A model generated the notes under the pieces. It was given only the letters and a program-made list of their open reading frames with translations, made no database searches and was not told where the DNA came from. A stretch of 64,000 bases of DNA, from contig NZ_JAJIRN010000001.1 of the NCBI RefSeq assembly GCF_025717515.1, positions 62,001 to 126,000 on the forward strand. Direction: 5' to 3'. A program made the translations under genes and the position numbers. The stretch comes from Roseateles oligotrophus (GTDB taxonomy: Bacteria; Pseudomonadota; Gammaproteobacteria; Burkholderiales; Burkholderiaceae_C). This document shows, in pieces, positions 37,816-43,744 of the stretch; the stretch's first letter is position 1; the number at the start of each line of letters is the position of its first letter.

Positions 37816-38548
37816 CCGCGCAGCGCAGCTCAAATCCCTGCATCTGTACGGCATGGCGACGGCCTGGTCGGAATTGCTGACCGAAGAGTCCCGCCAACCC
37901 GCTCAGCCCGAAGCTTGGCTACACCGACTGATCGACGCTGAACAGGCCGACCGGCAAGTGCGCAGCCTGCGCTACCAACTCAAGGCAGCCCGATTCCCGA
38001 TTCACCGGGATCTAATCGACATGGACTGGGCTGAGACGCCCTTGGCCAAAGCCCGGGTGGAGCAGCTGGCCACATGCGCCTTCATGGAGCAGGCCCACAA
38101 CTTGATCTTGGTTGGTGGCACTGGCACGGGCAAGACACACCTGGCCACCGCGCTCGGCGTGGCCGCCGTTCATCAAGGCAAACGGGTCCGCTTCTTCAAT
38201 GCAGTCGATTTGGTGGATGCGTTGGAGAAGGAAAAGCAGCAAGGCAAGACGGGCACCTTGGCCAAGCAACTGGTGCAGATTGACGCCGTCATTCTGGATG
38301 AGCTGGGCTATTTGCCGTTCCCAGCCTCGGGTGGAGCCTTGCTCTTCCACCTGATCAGCCAGCTCTACGAAAAGACTTCCCTGATCATCACCACCAACCT
38401 GTCGTTTGGCGAATGGGTCACCGTGTTCGGCGATGCGAAGCTCACGACGGCACTGCTGGACCGCATCACGCACCACTGCGACATCTTGGAAACCGGCAAC
38501 GACTCCTACCGCTTCAAACAGCGCAAAAAGGACATCAAAACCGACTGA
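37805..38548 (+). CDS. istB: IS21-family helper ATPase IstB
   Basis: A 247-aa AAA+ protein that selects target DNA and stimulates IstA. Walker A GGTGTGKT is at residues 104-111 and Walker B is [13 protein letters not shown] DnaC/IstB-type sensor TTNLSFGEW and [17 protein letters not shown] follow. The length is typical. It appears intact, so the element may still be active. Confidence 0.95.
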   Translation: MSIDRAAQLKSLHLYGMATAWSELLTEESRQPAQPEAWLHRLIDAEQADRQVRSLRYQLKAARFPIHRDLIDMDWAETPLAKARVEQLATCAFMEQAHNLILVGGTGTGKTHLATALGVAAVHQGKRVRFFNAVDLVDALEKEKQQGKTGTLAKQLVQIDAVILDELGYLPFPASGGALLFHLISQLYEKTSLIITTNLSFGEWVTVFGDAKLTTALLDRITHHCDILETGNDSYRFKQRKKDIKTD

Positions 38549-38603
38549 CCAACTGGAAAGTATTGGACGCTGACAGCTGGAAACTATTGGACGCTACTTG
38601 ACA

Positions 38604-38613
38604 CGATATTGGC
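38604..38613 (+). repeat. Target-site duplication, right copy
   Basis: CGATATTGGC directly after the right IS end, identical to 36195-36204. A 10-bp duplication is a little longer than the 4-8 bp usual for IS21, so one or two bases may be chance matches. Confidence 0.85.
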
Positions 38614-38934
38614 ACCATGATGTTCGACGTTGCGTCGATGAACAGGCTGTGGCTCTATGAACTGGATCCAGTGCATGTGCCTCGGCAATGGATAAGAGGT
38701 GCCTTCGATTTTTTACAGGGTTGGCGAAAGGTGACTTCAGGAACACCTGGGGACAACTCCATCGCTACCCACCTGGTTGAAGTGGACGAAGTGATCTCCG
38801 CAGACAAGAACTTTGTGGCGTTCGCTGAGCGCTGCCGGGATGAGGCGCCGTTCGCATTGGCGCGAGCGACACGCATTGCGGGTGGTGAGGAAGGTGTGAC
38901 GGAACTTTTTAGACTGATCGCGCGTGGGACGTAG
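38614..38934 (+). pseudogene. PIN-domain nuclease gene, 3' part
   Basis: The 106 codons here continue the frame broken at 36204: removing the IS and one duplication copy joins codon 221 to ACC ATG ATG without a frameshift. The segment contains EVDEVISADKNFVAFAERC, which fits the C-terminal acidic strand of PIN domains (Asp in SADKNF). An internal ATG at 38617 could in principle give a separate 105-aa fragment, but that would lack the first metal ligands. Confidence 0.82.
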
Positions 38935-39121
38935 ATATCCAGCGGAGAGAAGATGCCCGGTCGCTGACTGCGGCGCCGAGACCCAAAGATTTGACGCCGG
39001 CCACGGTCGGCAGCACCATGTGCGGCGCTGTGGTCGCTGCTTTGCGGGTGCAAGAAATGCACGTGCAAAAAGTGCACTGAATATGTGTACACGCCCCGCC
39101 CCCCTGGGGTGGGGCGTGTAG
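38924..39121 (+). CDS. Possible small zinc-ribbon protein
   Basis: A GTG at 38924 opens a 65-codon frame overlapping the end of the PIN gene by 11 bases. It encodes RRCPVADCGAETQRFDAGHG followed by QHHVRRCGRCF, with two cysteine pairs (CPVADC and CGRC) that could bind zinc. No clear Shine-Dalgarno is seen, and the last residues run through a strong hairpin. Real or not, the cysteine pattern is unlikely to be meaningless. Confidence 0.35.
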   Translation: MGRRYPAERRCPVADCGAETQRFDAGHGRQHHVRRCGRCFAGARNARAKSALNMCTRPAPLGWGV

Positions 39122-39218
39122 TTTCCAGTGTGGCTTACTTTGTATTGGATCGTGTACGAGTCCAGTGCCCGTGGGGCAGGGCTCGTAGTTTCTCGTGGTG
39201 CTTTTCAGGCATAGCCAC
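39085..39218 (+). repeat. Two tandem 67-bp units, each a stable hairpin followed by GTAGTTTC
   Basis: Unit 1 starts GTGTAC at 39085 and unit 2 GTGTAC at 39152. GTAGTTTC follows the stem at 39118 and again at 39185, exactly 67 bases apart. The unit 1 stem is 15 bp (39088-39102 with 39106-39120, 3-base loop). The unit 2 stem is TACGAG at 39155 with CTCGTA ending 39187. The stem bases differ between units but keep pairing (ACACG/CGTGT versus ACGAG/CTCGT), so the structure is conserved. A third unrelated hairpin (GCGCGGG/CCCGCGC) lies at 39239-39254. The region lies between convergent genes and is otherwise noncoding apart from the doubtful zinc-ribbon frame. Confidence 0.75.
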
Positions 39219-39259
39219 GTTACCCTTGCGAGCGCGTAGCGCGGGTCCCCGCGCAGGCT

Positions 39260-39598
39260 TCAGCCAAACGGTTCGTCGTCCTCATCCAGTTCGTCGTCGC
39301 GCGCTTCGTATGACTCACGAAGCGCTCGCAACAAGCTTCCGTCGAAATCGTCATCTTCGTCGATGAATGCCTCGAGGCTGCGCAGGGGCACTCTGTAGAG
39401 GCGACCGAGCTCGCCGGCTTGCCAGGCCCACACCATCTTGGAAGCTTGGCGAAATGACTCGGCTTCGCTCTGGCCAACCACGTAGCCGAGGACGTAGCCG
39501 TCGTCCATCTGCGACATCTCAAACGCGTCCACCGTGTAGCCGCCCTCCAAACCTGCGACGTATCCAGCTTGGAACTGGGGAGAGTGCTGTCCGATCAT
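39260..39598 (-). CDS. Hypothetical acidic protein
   Basis: A 112-aa protein with a strongly acidic C-terminus (EARDDELDEDDEPFG) and Gly/Tyr-rich N-terminal half (FQAGYVAGLEGGYTVDAF). No family is recognised. The ATG at 39598 overlaps the stop of the upstream Sel1-like gene by one base (TGATG), so both are translated together. A GTG one codon upstream is also possible. The acidic character could mimic DNA or bind a basic partner, which is only an inference. Confidence 0.65.
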   Translation of the reverse strand: MIGQHSPQFQAGYVAGLEGGYTVDAFEMSQMDDGYVLGYVVGQSEAESFRQASKMVWAWQAGELGRLYRVPLRSLEAFIDEDDDFDGSLLRALRESYEARDDELDEDDEPFG

Positions 39599-40647
39599 CA
39601 CAGCGCTCCTTCCGGAAATGCCTTAGTGTGAGGGTTGTAGCCACGCCGCAGCGCGAGTTCGAAATAGCGCTCACTGCTGGAAATGTCGTGAGGCACAACC
39701 CCCGAGAACATGTCCGGCTCGTTGTCCGGTCGCAAAGGATGGAGGTAGTGCGCGACCATCAGGGCAGCTTGCCCACTTCCAAGATCAGCAGCCTCGCGGA
39801 AGCTCTGGAATGCAAGCTTGCGCTCCTGGAGCAACGAGCTGTGGCCGTGAAGCTTGCCTTGCAGCATGAGGAACTCGACATGCCCCACATCGCTGCTGAA
39901 GACATCTTCACCGGCCGTAAGCGTCTGCCTGATCAGCCTGCAGAGGCTCCTCGCGCGCTCCAGGTTTTGCGCCACCCCCCAACCATTCTTCAGGGCGATT
40001 GCTAGTTGGACCTTCGGGAAGAGGATTTCCGAAGCCTCGGACAGCAGCTCAAGCAAGGCCACGCCGAGCTGAGCAGCTTGTCCGGTCTTCTGGTTGACGA
40101 GGCGCACAGCCAAGGGCCCCATGTACAAAGTGAGCGCCGTGTTGCCTGCAGCCTCACTGCTTTTGATGCCCCTGCGGAAGAGATCCAGATCCTCTGCGGT
40201 TGGCTCTTCACCCGAGTCTTCGTAGTGCACGAGCAGCTCGAAGGCTTGTTGGGGGATGCCCGCAGCGCGCATCCTCTCGATCTCGTCAATGCTGAATGCA
40301 GGGTGCTGGGCGCGGGAGGCAGTGGGCTGCCATTGATCGATCAGGCCTTCCATGTCTTCGACTTGAACGTCGAACCTTCTGGCGTACTCGGTCAAACGGG
40401 TAGCCAGAAAGCTCCTGCGACCGGTCCGCTCGGCCTCAGTGCATTGCTCATCCCACGGAGAACCCTCATTTGCCGCCTGAGCGGAAGCTCTCAATGCACG
40501 AAGATCATTGTGGCCGAGCGCGTATGCCGTGGCGTCCTTGTAGTTGAAGGGTTCCGGCACCGGGGTAGAGACACGTTCCTGGAGCAGTTCCCGCAAACGC
40601 TTGGCGCGCAGCTTCAACAGGGTCTCGGTTTTCAAGGTGAAATTCAT
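39598..40647 (-). CDS. Sel1-like repeat protein of unknown function
   Basis: A 349-aa soluble helical protein. The C-terminal third resembles Sel1/TPR-type repeats (VQLAIALKNGWGVAQNLERARSLCRLI, then FQSFREAADLGSGQAALMVAHYL), which normally mediate protein contacts. The N-terminal half is not recognised. The ATG at 40647 is chosen because it starts the charged helix MNFTLKTETLLKLRAKRLRE; the longer frame upstream is noncoding in look. A TATAAT on the minus strand near 40758-40753 may be its -10. It forms a coupled pair with the acidic protein. Confidence 0.65.
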   Translation of the reverse strand: MNFTLKTETLLKLRAKRLRELLQERVSTPVPEPFNYKDATAYALGHNDLRALRASAQAANEGSPWDEQCTEAERTGRRSFLATRLTEYARRFDVQVEDMEGLIDQWQPTASRAQHPAFSIDEIERMRAAGIPQQAFELLVHYEDSGEEPTAEDLDLFRRGIKSSEAAGNTALTLYMGPLAVRLVNQKTGQAAQLGVALLELLSEASEILFPKVQLAIALKNGWGVAQNLERARSLCRLIRQTLTAGEDVFSSDVGHVEFLMLQGKLHGHSSLLQERKLAFQSFREAADLGSGQAALMVAHYLHPLRPDNEPDMFSGVVPHDISSSERYFELALRRGYNPHTKAFPEGAL

Positions 40648-40870
40648 ATCGGTTCCTAGGCAGGCAAGCAAATGCAGCCCGCCGATTGACAGGTTGAGTT
40701 GCACGCTTTGGCCGAGAGACCGAGGGTGGTGTTTGAATCTGACCCAGTAACTAGGATTATAACTATCCAGCCCCACTGGCGCACCCCTCTGGGCGAGGGG
40801 CTTGGCGCCTGACATCGCGTCCACCTAATCTTTCTGGCGGGCACTATCCTGGCCGCCGACGATGGGCCGT

Positions 40871-42259
40871 TCAAGGTGAGCTGGCAGGACGGATACGCAT
40901 CATTTGGATGTCGGCCGCCGCGCCTTCAGATACGCCTTGTGACTGCTCGACACCGATTCCAGCTTCACGAAGGATCCATTCCTCAATCCGGTTGTGCCAA
41001 ACACGCAGTTGGTCCAACTCTCGGTGAATGTAGTATTTTTCCGCGGTCGCGCTTGGCTTGTGCCCCTGGATCTGGGCGCGGACACCTGCTGGAGCCTCGA
41101 CCCATTCGGAGAGCGATGCGAATGATCGCCTAAGTCCCTGAAGGGTGAGATGACCGATGCCTGCTTCAGCGACTGCTCGGTTATGGGTATCGCTCGGATC
41201 GGTGATATGACCGCTCACGGCATCTGCAGACGGGAACACCCAGGGGCAGCCTTTTTCACGCGGAATCTGCTTGATCAGTCCCGCGACGAAATGGGTCAGT
41301 GGAATCCGGCGGGTGCCTTCAACCTTGTCGCGCATCGTCATCGAGTGCCACCGGAAATCGACGTCTGCCATCCGCAAGCGTGCGAGCTCCATTGGGCGGG
41401 CGCCGACGAGTAGAAGGCACTGCAGGTAGTTCGATGTAGTTGCACCGCCGTGCCGACGGACCGCTTCAAACCACGCTCGCAGTTGATCTCTTTGCAGTCT
41501 GTCTTTCTTGGGATTCGAAGGAGGCACCTGCTTTCGGATCGAGCGTTTCCGGTGTGAGTCCGCGTTGACGATGTCCGCATACTCAGGATGCTCCGCGCAC
41601 CAGTTTATGAAAGCCCGCAGCAGGCGAAAAGCAAGGCTGGCGCGAGTCGGCCGCTTCTTGCTCTCAGCATTGATCCACCTTTCCAGGCTCTCCGAAGTGA
41701 GGTCGGCAAGCGGCTCGTCAAGAAGCTCCGCCAGGGGGCCGGGCTCCGTAGTGCGGCCGCCTCGTTTTGCCGCGGAACCGCCCTTGCTTGCCAGCGCGAG
41801 GTGATCTCGCAGGTGCAGTGCGCTCCAGGCCTTGCCGCGACTTGTGCCTTCTGCCTTTCCTACTTCGCAGTAGGCTTCCCAGGCTGTTCGGGCCAGCAAT
41901 TCCCGCTTGGTCTCTTCGATCCGCTTGGCGCTATGGGTCGCCTCGGCAGACGCGATTGCGTTGGCCTTCTCGATGCGTGGGTCGAGGCCCTGATCGACGA
42001 GTGTTCCCAGTCGGCGAGCTTCGGCTTGCGCGTCTTTGATGGACCATGTTTCCGTGGCGCCGATCGTCACGCGAACGGTCTTGCCGCCAAGCCGCCGTTC
42101 AAAGACGTATGACTTCACCGCTTTCGTCTTCTCGCCCCTCGGCGTGGCTCGAACCGAAAGGCCGGGTGTCGATGCGTCGCGAAGGAAGGCCTGTTGTTTG
42201 TCTGCTGGGCACTCAAAGGCGCTCAGCCTGCCTTCGGTCAGTCGAGCCTTTTCTGTCAT
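40871..42259 (-). CDS. int: Tyrosine-type site-specific integrase of the island
   Basis: A 462-aa P4-type integrase with an N-terminal DUF4102-like domain (LSVRATPRGEKTKAVKSYVFERRL) and a C-terminal catalytic domain. Visible catalytic residues are Arg in GARPMELARL, Arg in LTLQGLRRSF, His in IQGHKPSATAEKYY and the nucleophile Tyr in that motif. The first box has Gln where His or Lys is usual (QGLR for HGLR). The ATG at 42259 gives a plausible N-terminus. An upstream extension would run through the right arm-type repeats. It lies at the right end of the island, pointing inward. Confidence 0.92.
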   Translation of the reverse strand: MTEKARLTEGRLSAFECPADKQQAFLRDASTPGLSVRATPRGEKTKAVKSYVFERRLGGKTVRVTIGATETWSIKDAQAEARRLGTLVDQGLDPRIEKANAIASAEATHSAKRIEETKRELLARTAWEAYCEVGKAEGTSRGKAWSALHLRDHLALASKGGSAAKRGGRTTEPGPLAELLDEPLADLTSESLERWINAESKKRPTRASLAFRLLRAFINWCAEHPEYADIVNADSHRKRSIRKQVPPSNPKKDRLQRDQLRAWFEAVRRHGGATTSNYLQCLLLVGARPMELARLRMADVDFRWHSMTMRDKVEGTRRIPLTHFVAGLIKQIPREKGCPWVFPSADAVSGHITDPSDTHNRAVAEAGIGHLTLQGLRRSFASLSEWVEAPAGVRAQIQGHKPSATAEKYYIHRELDQLRVWHNRIEEWILREAGIGVEQSQGVSEGAAADIQMMRIRPASSP

Positions 42260-42296
42260 CCGGCTTCTTTCGTATTCGAGGCGCCGGACACGGAGT

Positions 42297-42318
42297 TCAT
42301 GTAGGCACCATGTAGGCA
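42297..42318 (+). repeat. Right arm-type site, identical to the left one
   Basis: CATGTAGGCA at 42298-42307 and 42309-42318 in the same orientation as at the left end. It lies 38 bases before the integrase start codon and 128 bases inside attR, consistent with an integrase arm site that also overlaps the int promoter. Confidence 0.7.
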
Positions 42319-42446
42319 GAATCGAGCAATGTTGTTCAACACGGCGCAACACTTGAGAGGGTCAACTCTACCGATATTTTCTAAATTTACCTATGAAACC
42401 CGTTGGGTTTCAACATCGATCAACACTCCGGAATAGTGCATAAGCA

Positions 42447-42495
42447 AGGACTCATAATCCTTTGGTCATAGGTTCAAGTCCTATACGGCCTACCA
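42447..42495 (+). repeat. attR: 49-bp duplicate of the tRNA 3' end
   Basis: Exact copy of 19279-19327. Only the tRNA 3' part is present, with no acceptor 5' strand or D-arm, so it is an attachment-site remnant and not a functional tRNA. Confidence 0.95.
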
Positions 42496-42503
42496 ATTAA
42501 ATC

Positions 42504-42540
42504 AAGCACTTAGCGCCATTTGGTTCTGAGTGCTTTTTTT
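42504..42540 (+). terminator. Terminator-like hairpin after attR
   Basis: AAGCACTTA pairs with TGAGTGCTT (one or two mismatches) and is followed by seven Ts in all. It would have terminated the tRNA transcript before the present island inserted, whether native or brought by an earlier element. Confidence 0.7.
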
Positions 42541-42551
42541 CTTTCCGGGCG

Positions 42552-42573
42552 CTGGTGCCAGTCTGGTGCCGGT
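42552..42573 (+). repeat. CTGGTGCC tandem repeat with 11-bp period
   Basis: CTGGTGCCAGT followed by CTGGTGCCGGT. It lies 57 bases beyond attR, nearly the same distance (58) as the left arm repeats lie from attL. It is probably an arm-type site of a different integrase. Confidence 0.55.
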
Positions 42574-42895
42574 AATTGGCGGATTGATCTGCTTTGTGGA
42601 AGCGGGCATCCTGACTTTCACCATTGAACTTGATGGGCGACGCATGGAAGCAGGCGTTGCAGGGCCGGTCTGTGCCCCGTAGTTCGCACCTTGCTGCCGC
42701 AAAGGTTGCCACCGGCTGTCAGCCTTGCTGGCGAAAAAGTAGACGGACGGCTTTGGCCGAATCGTCGGGGCGGCCGCAAAGCGCGGGCAATGAAGGCCAG
42801 CAAAGCATCGTGCTTGTGCGGCGAGCCGCCACCGTAGCCGCTTCGCAGCGCCCTCGCGCGCGATTGCAATCTGCGGAACAAGCGTCACAAAGCGC

Positions 42896-42926
42896 TTGAC
42901 CCTCACCTAAGGTCAGGCTTCATGAT
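42896..42926 (+). promoter_or_regulatory. MerR-type promoter with 19-bp spacer and dyad
   Basis: TTGACC (42896-42901) and CATGAT (42921-42926) are 19 bases apart, the lengthened spacing of MerR-regulated promoters. The spacer carries the partial dyad GACCCTCACCTAAGGTC. It lies 38 bases upstream of the merR gene, pointing to autoregulation of the regulator-exporter operon. Confidence 0.65.
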
Positions 42927-42964
42927 TCGATTCTTGTTGAACAAAAACGAATCGGCTTTCTGTC

Positions 42965-43744
42965 ATGGAATACACCGTCGGTGATTTGGCCAAGCGTTGC
43001 GGCTTGACCGTGCGCGCTTTGCATCATTATGAAAAGCTCGGGCTGCTGACGCCGTCCGGCCGCAGCGAGGCCGGCTATCGGCTCTATAACGAGGCCGATG
43101 TGCTGCGTCTGCATCGGCTCCTGGCCTACCGGCATTCGGGGCTGGCCTTGAAGCAAATCGGCGTGTTGCTGGAGGCGGAGAACCCGCCCTTGCTGGAGGT
43201 GTTGAATCGGCATATCGCCGAGGTCGAGCGCAATTTGGGCCGCCAGCAACGTTTGCTCCGCGCGCTTAAATCCGTGGCCGAGCGCGCGGCCCAAAACGAA
43301 GCCGGTGGCAGCGAGCCCGGTGTCAGCGAACATTTGCTGGCCACGATGGGCATGATGCAGCGCTACGAAAAGTACTTCAACGAGGATGACTTCGCCCGGC
43401 TGGAGCGCCGCCGCGTCGCCTTAGGGCCGGAGGCGCTGCGGGCCAGCGAGGCCGAATGGCCGGCGCTGATCAAGGCCGTCCACGAAGAAATGGCCCGTGG
43501 CACCGAGCCCGCGTCGGCGCGCGTGCGCGCCTTGGTCGCCCGCTGGCAGGCCTTGATGGCGCAGTTCACCGGCGACGACGCCGAGGTCAGAGCGAAATTT
43601 CAAACCATGTGGGCGAACGAGCCCTTGATGCAGCGGGACACCGGCGTCACGCCGGAGTTGATCGCCTATTTGCGCGCATCTGCCGGGGCCGCAAGCTCAA
43701 CACAGCCAATGAAAAGACAACCCAAAGAAGATCCGCAGTCATGA
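42965..43744 (+). CDS. MerR-family regulator with TipAS-like effector domain
   Basis: A 259-aa regulator. The N-terminal MerR winged helix (YTVGDLAKRCGLTVRALHHYEKLGLL) is followed by a dimerization helix. The C-terminal part (MGMMQRYEKYFNEDDFARLERRR, then WQALMAQFTG) resembles the TipAS drug-sensing domain. It overlaps the MFS exporter gene by ATGA, so it likely senses a compound that the exporter removes. A MerR-type promoter lies upstream. Confidence 0.88.
   Translation: MEYTVGDLAKRCGLTVRALHHYEKLGLLTPSGRSEAGYRLYNEADVLRLHRLLAYRHSGLALKQIGVLLEAENPPLLEVLNRHIAEVERNLGRQQRLLRALKSVAERAAQNEAGGSEPGVSEHLLATMGMMQRYEKYFNEDDFARLERRRVALGPEALRASEAEWPALIKAVHEEMARGTEPASARVRALVARWQALMAQFTGDDAEVRAKFQTMWANEPLMQRDTGVTPELIAYLRASAGAASSTQPMKRQPKEDPQS

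Larger units (their letters stand above)
36205..38603 (+). mobile_element. IS21-family insertion sequence (2399 bp)
   Basis: Contains istA and istB with the overlapping arrangement of IS21. The ends start TGT and finish ACA. The left end TGTGAAACAGCGTGCAAAAC is similar to the inverted right end TGTCAAGTAGCGTCCAATAG. A second copy of the AGCGTCCAATA-type motif lies 34 bases further in on the left and 24 bases further in on the right (multiple transposase sites are usual in IS21). A 10-bp target duplication flanks it. It sits inside the PIN gene in the same orientation. Confidence 0.93.
19279..42495. mobile_element. Integrative mobilizable element in a tRNA gene (about 23.2 kb)
   Basis: Bounded by a 49-bp exact duplication of the tRNA 3' end. 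Next to the right boundary is a tyrosine integrase. Inside are plasmid-like functions (primase, HTH protein, KfrA-like protein, Lon-like AAA+ ATPase), a MobC/TraD-like protein, a MOBQ relaxase and a nic site. Cargo comprises a type I restriction-modification locus, a metallopeptidase, a PIN nuclease gene split by an IS21 element, a hairpin repeat pair and two unknown coupled genes. No coupling protein or type IV secretion gene is visible, so it would need a helper. Both flanks are ordinary chromosomal genes. Confidence 0.9.
42496..42964. other. 469-base scar to the right of attR, resembling the left end of another element
   Basis: No credible gene. Directly after attR are a terminator-like hairpin (AAGCACTTA at 42504, TGAGTGCTTTTTTT ending 42540) and an 11-bp-period tandem repeat, CTGGTGCC at 42552 and 42563. 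The layout (att core, T-rich stretch, tandem repeat 57 bases from the core) copies the left end of the current island with a different repeat word. The remainder up to the MerR promoter shows no recognisable coding sequence. Confidence 0.55.

Noticed and set aside
39085-39218. CRISPR array or REP element
   Set aside because: Only two units, with no constant repeat plus variable spacer layout. The GTAG motif lies 3' of the stem and not at the usual REP position, and no cas or RAYT gene is nearby.
42502-42906. Minus-strand frame (134 codons) in the scar right of attR
   Set aside because: It crosses a terminator-like hairpin and the 11-bp repeats, has an odd Arg/Pro/Ala composition and no start signal.
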